Positions 1-5,617 of a stretch of 5,617 bases of DNA are shown here, one piece after another; position 1 is the first letter of the stretch; every line of letters begins with the position of its first letter. Origin of the DNA: Candidatus Latescibacterota bacterium (GTDB lineage: Bacteria; JAAXHH01; JACQVL01). The notes beneath the pieces are model-generated. The model worked only from the letters and a program-made list of their open reading frames with translations. It was not told the origin of the DNA and did not search any database. Location: NCBI GenBank assembly GCA_016209865.1, contig JACQVL010000154.1, forward strand, positions 1 through 5,617, written 5' to 3'. The position numbers were made by a program, and so were the translations under genes.

Positions 1-1701
1 CATCGCATCGACGATGGAATAACTCTCAGGATGGACGGCGCTCCGGTCGAGCGAGTTGACGCCGTCCCGGATGCGCAAGAAACCGGCCGCCTGCTCGAAC
101 GCCTTGGGACCTAACCGGGGCACCTGTTTGAGGTCCGCCCTGGATCGGAACGGCCCGTGCGCATCGCGGTGGCTCACGATGTTCTGAGCGAGTTGAGGCC
201 CCAGACCTGACACATACGTGAGCAATTGCTTGCTGGCGGTGTTGACTTCCACGCCCACCCGGTTCACGCAACTGGTGACGACGTCATCCAGGCTCCGCTT
301 CAGTCCGGCCTGATCGACGTCATGCTGGTACTGTCCGACGCCGATGGATTTGGGGTCGATCTTCACCAGTTCGGCGAGCGGGTCGATCAGGCGCCGGCCA
401 ATCGAGGCTGCGCCGCGGACGGTCACGTCATAGTCGGGGAATTCCTCACGCGCCGCGTCGGATGCGGAATAGATCGAGGCCCCGCTCTCGTTCACCATCA
501 CCACCGGCGGCGATCCCGGCAGGTCGAGGCTCCGGAGGAACGCCTCCGTCTCCCGGCCCGCCGTCCCGTTGCCGACCGCGATCGCGTCGATGGAGAAGCG
601 TTCGCAGAGCTGGGTGATCGTCCTGGCCGCCTCCGCGGCCTGTCTGTCGGATTGATGGGGATAGATGGTGTCGGTCTGCATCAGCTTCCCTTGCCGGTCG
701 AGACAGACCACCTTGCACCCCGTCCGGAACCCCGGGTCGATGGCCAGGACGTTCTTCTGCCCCAACGGTGGCGCTAAGAGGAGCTGGCGGACGTTCTCGG
801 CAAACACCCGGATCGCCTCCTCGTCCGCCCGTTGTTTGGCGGCCAGCCGGGTTTCCGTCTCCATCGAGGGCGCGAGCAGCCGTTTGTAGCCGTCCTCGAC
901 CGCCATCAAGACGTGCTGAGAGGCCGGTCCATCGCCTGTAACGAACAGGGCACGCAACCTGGCCAGCGCGTCGCCTTCCGGCGGGAGGATCGTCAGGGAC
1001 AGGATGCCTTCATGCTCGCCGCGCCGCATGGCCAGGACCCGGTGGGACGGGGCTGGGGCGACCGGCTCTTCCCAGTCGAAGTAATCCTTGTACTTGATCC
1101 CTTCGGCTTCCTTGCCCGGAATAACTTTCGACCTGATCGTGCCTTTCGTCGTGAACAACTCGCGCATCACAGCCCGTGCCGTGTGATCCTCGCTCACCCA
1201 CTCCGCGATGATGTCGCGCGCTCCGGCGAGCGCCTCGTCAGCAGACGCTACTCCTTTTTCTGGGTCGATAAACGCGGCCGCTTCGGCGACCGGGTCGATG
1301 TCTTCCTGCGCGAACAGCCGTTGAGCCAGTGGCTCCAGCCCTTTCTCGCGCGCCACGGTCGCCCGGGTGCGCCGCTTGGGGCGATACGGAAGGTAGAGGT
1401 CCTCCAGCGCCGCCATCGACTCGGCGGCCAGGAATTGTTCTTTGAGGTCCTCGGTCAAGAGCCCACGTTCTTCCAACGATTTCAGGATGGCCTCGCGGCG
1501 CTTGTCCAGTTCCCTGAGCTGGTCGAGCCGGTCACGGATGGCTGTGATCGCCACTTCATCCAACGAGCCGGTGGCCTCCTTGCGGTACCGCGCGATGAAC
1601 GGGACAGTGGCCCCTTCATCCAGGAGCACGGCTGTTGCGCGGACCTGAGCGGAGGTTAGACTGAGCTCATGAGCGATCTTGGCGATGTGGATGTCGTGCA
1701 T
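1..1701 (-). CDS. tex: Transcription accessory protein Tex, N-terminal 567 codons (3' end beyond window)
   Basis: Tex is a conserved cytoplasmic nucleic-acid-binding protein linked to transcription and RNA handling. The minus-strand frame is open from the ATG at 1701 to the window edge without a stop. Visible parts in order are: an N-terminal helical region with the family signature VPFIARYRKEATGSLDE (residues 33-49); LEDLYLPYRPKRRTRA (about 99-114); a YqgF/RuvC-like domain from about 317 with LAIDPGFRTGCK (319-330, Asp322 at the first RuvC-type acidic position), AVGNGTAGRETE (375-386) and VNESGASIYSAS (403-414); then RGAASIGRRL...DPKSIGVGQYQHDV (429-462); and two helix-hairpin-helix segments around SGLGPQLA (498-505) and VPRLGPKA (527-534). 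Tex is usually 700-800 residues, so about 150-200 residues including the C-terminal S1 RNA-binding domain should lie to the left. AGAGGG four bases before the ATG supports the start. No frameshift or missing signature was seen. It is probably a housekeeping gene unrelated to the upstream cluster. Confidence 0.97.
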   Translation of the reverse strand, partial: MHDIHIAKIAHELSLTSAQVRATAVLLDEGATVPFIARYRKEATGSLDEVAITAIRDRLDQLRELDKRREAILKSLEERGLLTEDLKEQFLAAESMAALEDLYLPYRPKRRTRATVAREKGLEPLAQRLFAQEDIDPVAEAAAFIDPEKGVASADEALAGARDIIAEWVSEDHTARAVMRELFTTKGTIRSKVIPGKEAEGIKYKDYFDWEEPVAPAPSHRVLAMRRGEHEGILSLTILPPEGDALARLRALFVTGDGPASQHVLMAVEDGYKRLLAPSMETETRLAAKQRADEEAIRVFAENVRQLLLAPPLGQKNVLAIDPGFRTGCKVVCLDRQGKLMQTDTIYPHQSDRQAAEAARTITQLCERFSIDAIAVGNGTAGRETEAFLRSLDLPGSPPVVMVNESGASIYSASDAAREEFPDYDVTVRGAASIGRRLIDPLAELVKIDPKSIGVGQYQHDVDQAGLKRSLDDVVTSCVNRVGVEVNTASKQLLTYVSGLGPQLAQNIVSHRDAHGPFRSRADLKQVPRLGPKAFEQAAGFLRIRDGVNSLDRSAVHPESYSIVDAM

Positions 1702-1705
1702 ACGA

Positions 1706-1711
1706 CCCTCT
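1706..1711 (-). promoter_or_regulatory. Ribosome binding site of tex
   Basis: AGAGGG on the minus strand lies four bases before the ATG at 1701. It is a moderate Shine-Dalgarno match with rather short spacing. It begins only 4 bp after the AT-rich heptamer array ends, so folding of that array could affect access to it. Confidence 0.6.
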
Positions 1712-1715
1712 ATTG

Positions 1716-1747
1716 GATTTTAGATTTTAGATTTTGGATTTTGGATT
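1716..1747. repeat. AT-rich heptamer tandem array, copy A
   Basis: On the plus strand the sequence reads as four full 7-bp units (GATTTTA, GATTTTA, GATTTTG, GATTTTG) at 1716-1743, followed by a partial GATT. The AT content contrasts sharply with the GC-rich genes around it. It lies between tex and the PLP-enzyme gene. An inverted copy lies at 1794-1819. Because the period is 7, the array would break a reading frame unless units occurred in threes, which fits its intergenic position. On the minus strand, the TAAAAT hexamers in the two left units are also -10-like. Confidence 0.9.
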
Positions 1748-1817
1748 AACGGCGAGTTGCTGTGCTCGGTGGCTCCTACCACAAAAGTTCTTCAACCCAA
1801 AATCCAAAATCTAAAAT
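1724..1817 (-). other. Long imperfect palindrome able to form a 26-bp RNA stem upstream of tex
   Basis: Bases 1724-1749 are complementary to 1792-1817, leaving a 42-base loop at 1750-1791. As DNA the arms differ at two of 26 positions (1745/1796 and 1748/1793). In minus-strand RNA, the direction in which the genes are read, both become G-U wobbles, so all 26 positions can pair. The loop has a small possible inner stem (GTGG...CCAC). There is no GC-rich stem base or U-tract after it in either direction, so it does not look like a standard intrinsic terminator. Possible roles are mRNA stabilisation, processing, control of tex translation, or none. Confidence 0.75.
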
Positions 1818-1819
1818 TT
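1794..1819. repeat. AT-rich heptamer tandem array, inverted copy B
   Basis: On the plus strand this reads AACCC followed by the heptamers AAAATCC (1799-1805), AAAATCT (1806-1812) and a degenerate AAAATTT (1813-1819). It is the reverse complement of copy A over 24 bp with one difference. It overlaps the 3' end of the PLP-enzyme gene: the minus-strand ATTTTAG unit contains the TAG stop at 1811-1813 and part of the final AAA TTT codons. Confidence 0.88.
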
Positions 1820-3013
1820 CAGTACCATCCTCACCCGCAACCCGATCAACTCTGGCTCCCCGTCCTTCAGACACATCGGGCCGAAGAGCACGACGCCTTC
1901 GCTGACGCGCGTGGGGTTGGCATGAATGCTCGGCTCGCCGTCCTGGAGCTGCGTGATCAGGTCGAGCGCGGAGAGGCCCAACAACGCTTCGTCCAGCTTC
2001 AGTTGAACGGCGGGCACGTCCCGTTTGCGGTCGGCGACGACGGACACCTCCGTATGGCGGATGTCCTGCAAGGCCGATGCCAGTCCCTCCATCAACCGCA
2101 GCCATCGCTGCCGCCGGACTTCGGGGTCTTCGTCGACGAAGAGCTTGAGTGCCGTCAGCAGGCCGACAATCTCTTCCTTGCCGACTTTACAGGGACGGCC
2201 GATCCCGTGCTGCGGAGCCCCTGGGAGTCTGTTCTTGTCGATCAGCGAGGGTGGGGGATGCCACTGGTCGAAGAGAATGTCCAGGTCGAGATGTTGGAGC
2301 GCGGCCGCGGCGATGAGGTCGCGACGGCCGCACAGGATGCCCGAACTCTGCGGCCCGCGGATGGCCTTCCCGCCGCTGAACGCGACCAGGTCAGCCCCTT
2401 CCGCGATGAACCGTCGCAGGTTGCTGGCCGGGGGGAGTTGACCGGCGGCGTCGACGAGGACTGGCACCCCAGCAGCATGGGCGACGTCCACGACGGCGCT
2501 GAGCGGAGGGAGCGAGTGTGAGTACGCCACGTAGCAGACCGCGGCCGTCCGCTCCGTGACCGCGTCCGCGATCTCCCATGCTTCAGTATCGCGGACACCC
2601 GCCCCGCTGAACCGGTCTGCGATCCCCACTTCGACGAGCCTGACGCCGGCCGAGCGCACCGCATGGTCGTAGAAATTGCGATGACTCCGGGGGATGAGGA
2701 CTTCATTCTTCATCCCGGTGGTATCGGGCAGCCGGTTCATCTTGCCGGGATCGAGTCCGGTCACGCACGCGGCCGTCCCCAACAGCAGCCCCGCGGCCGC
2801 GCCGGAGGTGACGTAGCCCGCTTCTGCTCCGGTGATGTCCGCGATGATCTCACTCGCGCGCGCCTGGAGTTCGGCGATGTCCACGCAGTACTGGGATGCC
2901 TCCCGCATCGCGTCGGCCACTTCGGGCGGCATGATCGAGCCACTGAGCCGGGTCGCCGGGCCGGACGCGTTGATGAGCGTGCGGACGCCGAGCCGTTCGT
3001 AGATGTTGAGCAT
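1811..3013 (-). CDS. PLP-dependent SelA-like / DgaE-like enzyme (fold-type I aminotransferase superfamily)
   Basis: This is a complete 400-residue protein of the fold-type I PLP superfamily, in the group related to selenocysteine synthase SelA and D-glucosaminate-6-phosphate ammonia-lyase DgaE. The N-terminus IYERLGVRTLINASGPATRLSGSIMP (4-29) is typical of the group. TSGAAAGLLLG (69-79) is the cofactor phosphate-binding region, VLVDAAGQLPP (185-195) has Asp188 expected to contact the pyridine nitrogen, and SGGKAIRGPQSSGIL (213-227) has Lys216 as the likely Schiff-base lysine. It is shorter than true SelA (about 460 residues) and starts directly with the catalytic part, lacking SelA's N-terminal tRNA-binding domain; no selB or selC is visible. 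A lyase, aldolase or related activity on a small substrate is more likely than selenocysteine synthesis, but the substrate is unknown. The start follows GAGAGGG with 10-base spacing. The stop lies inside a heptamer repeat. It is probably co-transcribed with the oxidoreductase, 53 bp upstream. Confidence 0.9.
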   Translation of the reverse strand: MLNIYERLGVRTLINASGPATRLSGSIMPPEVADAMREASQYCVDIAELQARASEIIADITGAEAGYVTSGAAAGLLLGTAACVTGLDPGKMNRLPDTTGMKNEVLIPRSHRNFYDHAVRSAGVRLVEVGIADRFSGAGVRDTEAWEIADAVTERTAAVCYVAYSHSLPPLSAVVDVAHAAGVPVLVDAAGQLPPASNLRRFIAEGADLVAFSGGKAIRGPQSSGILCGRRDLIAAAALQHLDLDILFDQWHPPPSLIDKNRLPGAPQHGIGRPCKVGKEEIVGLLTALKLFVDEDPEVRRQRWLRLMEGLASALQDIRHTEVSVVADRKRDVPAVQLKLDEALLGLSALDLITQLQDGEPSIHANPTRVSEGVVLFGPMCLKDGEPELIGLRVRMVLKF

Positions 3014-3023
3014 AGACGCAAAT

Positions 3024-3030
3024 CCCTCTC
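3024..3030 (-). promoter_or_regulatory. Ribosome binding site of the PLP-enzyme gene
   Basis: GAGAGGG on the minus strand is separated by 10 bases from the ATG at 3013. The spacing is a little long but no better start is seen: the codons just upstream in this frame contain no ATG, GTG or TTG, and the protein's conserved N-terminus begins at this ATG. Confidence 0.5.
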
Positions 3031-3033
3031 TTA

Positions 3034-3061
3034 CCGACCACCGATCACCGACTACCGACCA
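3034..3061. repeat. GC-rich heptamer tandem array (four CCGAYYA units)
   Basis: On the plus strand four adjacent 7-bp units read CCGACCA, CCGATCA, CCGACTA, CCGACCA, with differences only at the fifth and sixth positions; a CCAT remnant follows. The array fills most of the 53-bp gap between the oxidoreductase stop (3067-3069) and the ribosome binding site of the PLP gene. The unit is unrelated in sequence to the AT-rich array before tex but has the same period. No inverted partner is seen. Confidence 0.88.
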
Positions 3062-3066
3062 CCATC

Positions 3067-4293
3067 TTACAGCAGCCCTTTGAGCGCCACTGTGGGATCC
3101 TGAAGCTGGGTTTCTTTCCCGGAGAGGTCGACCTTTCGCCGGATGAGTCGCTGGAGCGGGATAAACTCTCGCGCGTTCGTGTTGATGGCGAAATAGGCCA
3201 TGAGCACGTGCTGTTTGAGGTAGAGGGCGATGAAGGAGTTGTCCTCCATCCGGCCACGGATGAGCACCTGATCATGCTCGCTCTCGTCGCCAGCGAATTC
3301 TAAGTGGAGGTCGAAGATGTCCGACCAGACGTACGTCAGGAGATCATACGTGTTCTGCGCCCCAGCCATGTTCATCCCGGCGATCTGGCCGCAGTACTCC
3401 GCATGGCCCCAGTGTTCGACCCGTCGCCGCTTCCTGAAGACCGGGTCGAGGTAGTTGGCCACGTCGCCCGCGGCGTAGATGTCCGGGTGGGAGGTCTGCA
3501 GGTACTCGTTCACGACGATGCCGTTGTTCACGGCGAGACCCGCCTGCTGGGCGAGTTCCACGTTGGGCACGATGCCGACCCCGATGCAGACAAAATCACA
3601 CGGCAGGGCGATGCCCGACTTGGTGACGACGGAGGAGACATGGCCGTCGCCCCGCATCTCGGTCACCATCTCGTTCGTCAGGAACACGATCCCTTGCTGA
3701 GCGCAGTAATCCTGGAAGAAGCCGGCGAGCGTGGCATCCGCGAAGCGAGCCCAGATGTGGGGCGCGACCTCGACGACGGTGACCCGGACGCCCTGCTGGG
3801 TCAGGGACGCCGCCACCTCCATGCCGATGAACCCGGCGCCGATGAGGACCGCCCGTTTGCCGGGACTGGCCTCAGACGCGATGGCCGCGGAGTCGTCGAG
3901 GGTACGCAGGTAATGCACCCCGGGCAGGTCGCCGCCGGGGAGCTTCAGGTGAACGGGCCGTCCGCCCGTGGCGATCAGCGCTTTCTCGAAGGCAATCGTC
4001 TCTCCGTTCGCCAGCGTCGCAGTCTTCTGTGATGGGTCCAACCCCTGGACGGCTGTCCCCAGGACGAGGTCGACCCGGTTCTCGCGGAAGAACGGTTCCG
4101 GGTCGAAGAAGAGGTCTTCTCGTGGTTTCTGCCCCCGTAAGAACTCTTTCGAAAGGGGGGGACGATCATACGGCACGTACGGCTCCGCGCTGGCTAAGGT
4201 GATCGCGCCATTCGGATCGTGCTTCCGGATGAATTTGGCCGCCTGACTGGAGGCCAGACCGCCGCCGATGAGGAGGTAGGTGGTGGATGGCAT
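3067..4293 (-). CDS. FAD/NAD(P)-dependent oxidoreductase, ferredoxin reductase type
   Basis: This is a complete 408-residue pyridine nucleotide-disulfide-fold flavoprotein of the ferredoxin/rubredoxin reductase group (BphA4- and AIF-like). Such enzymes pass electrons from NAD(P)H through FAD to a small iron-sulfur protein. The N-terminal dinucleotide motif is YLLIGGGLASSQAAK (6-20), followed by PYDRPPLSKEFLRG (41-54). The second, NAD-binding motif is AVLIGAGFIGMEVAASL (148-164), with Glu175 ending VTVVE, which suggests NADH rather than NADPH. The second FAD motif is IYAAGDVAN (262-270), followed by RVEHWGHAEYCGQIAG (281-296). Residues from about 318, with YVWSDIFDLHLEFAGD (321-336), match the C-terminal reductase domain. 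No redox-active CxxC or CxxxxC disulfide is present, as expected for this group. No ferredoxin or Rieske partner is encoded in the window. The gene starts 13 bp after the PIG-L stop with a strong ribosome binding site, so it is probably co-transcribed with it. The physiological electron acceptor is unknown. Confidence 0.93.
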   Translation of the reverse strand: MPSTTYLLIGGGLASSQAAKFIRKHDPNGAITLASAEPYVPYDRPPLSKEFLRGQKPREDLFFDPEPFFRENRVDLVLGTAVQGLDPSQKTATLANGETIAFEKALIATGGRPVHLKLPGGDLPGVHYLRTLDDSAAIASEASPGKRAVLIGAGFIGMEVAASLTQQGVRVTVVEVAPHIWARFADATLAGFFQDYCAQQGIVFLTNEMVTEMRGDGHVSSVVTKSGIALPCDFVCIGVGIVPNVELAQQAGLAVNNGIVVNEYLQTSHPDIYAAGDVANYLDPVFRKRRRVEHWGHAEYCGQIAGMNMAGAQNTYDLLTYVWSDIFDLHLEFAGDESEHDQVLIRGRMEDNSFIALYLKQHVLMAYFAINTNAREFIPLQRLIRRKVDLSGKETQLQDPTVALKGLL

Positions 4294-4298
4294 GGTGG

Positions 4299-4305
4299 CT
4301 CCTTC
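4299..4305 (-). promoter_or_regulatory. Ribosome binding site of the oxidoreductase gene
   Basis: GAAGGAG on the minus strand is five bases before the ATG at 4293 and lies wholly in the 13-bp gap after the PIG-L stop codon (4307-4309). The strong match and tight packing support both this start and co-transcription. Confidence 0.8.
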
Positions 4306-4306
4306 T

Positions 4307-5617
4307 CTATTGATGCGCCTTTGGCAGGCTGATCAAATTGGCGAACAACCGGTACGCGCCGGGCAGGCCCGCCGGAAGCTGGCGAAACCAGGCATACCCG
4401 GTGTAGATGTAGAGGCCCTTCCCGTAGTGGGCTTCGACAAGCCCTCCGCGCTTCGGCTCCTCGCCCGGGTCGTTGCAGGCCAGGAGCGGGACATACCGCG
4501 AGTCCCACTCCCCTAAGAAATACAGCCCGCGCTCCTGCACCCAGCCGTCGAAGTCAGCCGACGTGATCTTGTTGGGCACGTTGAACACCGGGTTCGTGGG
4601 GTCGAGGATCGTGACCGGAGCATCCTCCCGGGTCACCCGATCGTGCGGCTGTCTGATCTTCGCCGGGTACGGGCCGTACTGTTCCGCGTTGAACTCATAT
4701 TTGTTGTACTGCACGATGTACGTCCCGCCCGCCTTGACGTACTCGAGGAGCCGCTGGTTGTGGGCGATCAGGTCGTCTCGTACTTCATAAGCCCGGATGC
4801 CCGCCACGATCACATCGTACTGACTGAGGTCGCCCGTCGCCAAATCCTCCGGGCCGAGCAGTCGCATGTTCACGCCGAGCTGGCTGAGCGCCTGCGGCAC
4901 ATCGTCCCCGCCGCCCATAATATAACCGACCGTCAGGCCGTCCGCCACTCGGATCTCGAAGACCCTGACCTCTGAGGCGGCCTCCCGGTACAGGTGCCGG
5001 GTCTCGATGTGGGGATACGCGATCGTCCGGTAGCCTTCGGTGAACCGTTGGCCGTTCCATTCAGCCACGGCCCGGACCCGGTAGGCGCCAGCGGGGATCG
5101 CCCGTGGGGGCGTGACGTCGAACGCGACGGTCACTTCCTGATCCTGACGGGTGAACGAGAACGACGCCTCCGGGGGTGTGGCCGACCAGCCGTCCGGCAG
5201 GTCGAGCCGGAGCGTCCCGGATGCACGTCCCCGCACGTTATTCCAGACGCTCACCCGGAACCGGCGAGGCTGGTGCGCTCCGGCCATCGGGATGACGGCC
5301 ATCTCCGGGGTGAGGGAGACGGCGAGGGCGGGGGCGACGAGCACCTCGCGCCGGATTTCGCCGAACGCTTTGTCTGCGGTGCGGAACTGGAGCGGCTGGG
5401 TGATCTCGACAGGGATCCCGTTCACCGCGAAGACGGCATGGCCGACGACATCCGGCGGCCGCCACGGGAGGCCGATCGGGGCATCCGGTTCGACCGTCAC
5501 CCATCCATCATGCTCCGACGCATGCCGCCAGTACGGCCGGCTCAACCGGGCGTTGGGCGCGACCGTGACCATCAGGGAATCGGTCACCAGCTCGTTGTAC
5601 CCGATCGCGCGTCTGGC
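4307..5617 (-). CDS. PIG-L/LmbE-family protein, C-terminal 436 residues (5' end beyond window)
   Basis: The frame is open from the right edge to the TAG at 4307-4309. The sequence resembles the C-terminal half of large (about 800-900 residue) PIG-L-family deacetylases, whose N-terminal zinc domain removes acetyl groups from N-acetylated sugars; that domain would lie outside the window, so the activity is not visible here. Numbering from the GTG at 5587, residues about 1-100 hold a beta-rich segment (SRPYW at 16-20), and about 105-170 an immunoglobulin-like NEW3-type domain (VSVWNNVRGRASGTLRLDLPDGW region). YPHI (191-194) leads into a flavodoxin/glutaminase-like domain from about 207: VGYIMGGGDDVPQALSQLGV (220-239), YDVIVAGIRAYEVR (257-270), GGTYIVQYNKYEF (287-299), then DFDGWVQERGLYFLGEW (345-361). 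No G-x-C-x-G nucleophile elbow is present, so this domain is probably non-catalytic. The GTG at 5587 is not the real start, because the frame and the family both continue upstream. Confidence 0.85.
   Translation of the reverse strand, partial: ARRAIGYNELVTDSLMVTVAPNARLSRPYWRHASEHDGWVTVEPDAPIGLPWRPPDVVGHAVFAVNGIPVEITQPLQFRTADKAFGEIRREVLVAPALAVSLTPEMAVIPMAGAHQPRRFRVSVWNNVRGRASGTLRLDLPDGWSATPPEASFSFTRQDQEVTVAFDVTPPRAIPAGAYRVRAVAEWNGQRFTEGYRTIAYPHIETRHLYREAASEVRVFEIRVADGLTVGYIMGGGDDVPQALSQLGVNMRLLGPEDLATGDLSQYDVIVAGIRAYEVRDDLIAHNQRLLEYVKAGGTYIVQYNKYEFNAEQYGPYPAKIRQPHDRVTREDAPVTILDPTNPVFNVPNKITSADFDGWVQERGLYFLGEWDSRYVPLLACNDPGEEPKRGGLVEAHYGKGLYIYTGYAWFRQLPAGLPGAYRLFANLISLPKAHQ

Noticed and set aside
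226-777. Plus-strand open frame of 183 codons opposite tex
   Set aside because: It is a shadow of the Tex YqgF and helix-hairpin-helix region; its Arg/Pro/Gly/His-rich composition is typical of antisense reading.
832-1659. Long plus-strand open frame of 275 codons opposite tex
   Set aside because: It is antisense to a clearly conserved Tex sequence, has no recognisable domain, and long antisense frames are expected in GC-rich genes.
1770-1780. Ribosome-binding-like TAGGAGCCACC in the hairpin loop, resembling the oxidoreductase leader
   Set aside because: No start codon with an open frame follows at a suitable distance; the resemblance is probably coincidental.
1724-1817. Rho-independent terminator
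   Set aside because: The stem is AU-rich, the loop is 42 bases, and no U-tract follows the stem in either direction.
1724-1817. Miniature inverted-repeat transposable element
   Set aside because: The inverted arms are suggestive, but no target-site duplication is visible at the ends, and the arms are themselves tandem heptamers, which fits a simple-repeat origin better. Not excluded without other genomic copies.
1757-2521. Plus-strand open frame of 254 codons starting in the gap and crossing the PLP-enzyme gene
   Set aside because: It covers the inverted repeat and then runs antisense to a conserved enzyme; no family features or plausible ribosome binding site support it.
1811-3013. True selenocysteine synthase SelA
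   Set aside because: The protein is too short, lacks the N-terminal tRNA-binding domain, and no other selenocysteine genes are visible.
3034-3061. CRISPR-like or operator array
   Set aside because: Units are only 7 bp and directly adjacent, without spacers. They lack the dyad symmetry expected of typical operators.
3304-4032. Plus-strand open frame of 242 codons opposite the oxidoreductase
   Set aside because: It is Asp/Gly/Val/His-rich antisense to conserved FAD and NAD motifs, with no recognisable domain.
4307-5587. A complete 426-residue gene starting at the GTG at 5587
   Set aside because: The frame stays open to the window edge and the similarity is to the C-terminal half of a much larger family, so the GTG is an internal valine.

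Overview
The window is GC-rich (clearly above 60% in the coding parts) bacterial chromosome-like DNA. All recognisable genes lie on the minus strand, so transcription runs from the right edge to the left. The phylum cannot be fixed from the sequence. The large PIG-L-type protein with accessory domains, the SelA-like PLP enzyme and the GC-rich coding suggest a free-living environmental bacterium; that is an inference, not a placement.

Layout in transcription order: (1) 5617-4307, the C-terminal 436 residues of a large PIG-L/LmbE-family protein, with its start and catalytic domain beyond the right edge; (2) 4293-3067, a complete FAD/NAD(P)-dependent ferredoxin-reductase-type oxidoreductase, starting 13 bp after the previous stop behind a strong ribosome binding site; (3) 3013-1811, a complete PLP-dependent enzyme of the SelA-like/DgaE-like group; (4) 1701-1, the first 567 codons of the transcription accessory protein Tex, whose C-terminal S1 domain is beyond the left edge. 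The first three are closely spaced and could form one transcription unit. Tex is a housekeeping gene after a 109-bp gap and may simply be a neighbour.

The least ordinary part is between the genes. Both gaps longer than 50 bp hold short tandem repeats with a 7-bp period but different unit sequences. The gap at 3014-3066 has four units of a CCGAYYA heptamer. The gap before tex has an AT-rich heptamer array (GATTTTR type) and, 46 bp away, its inverted copy. Together these can fold into a stem of about 26 bp in the minus-strand RNA, and the inverted copy supplies the stop codon of the PLP-enzyme gene. They resemble the heptanucleotide short tandem repeats described in cyanobacteria and could be a dispersed repeat family in this genome.

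Functionally, PIG-L proteins often deacetylate amino sugars, and one characterised relative of the PLP enzyme acts on an amino-sugar acid. An amino-sugar theme for genes 1-3 is therefore possible but speculative. I see no tRNA, rRNA, CRISPR array, insertion sequence or defence system, and no convincing evidence of a wholly new system. No stretch longer than 300 bases lacks a gene.
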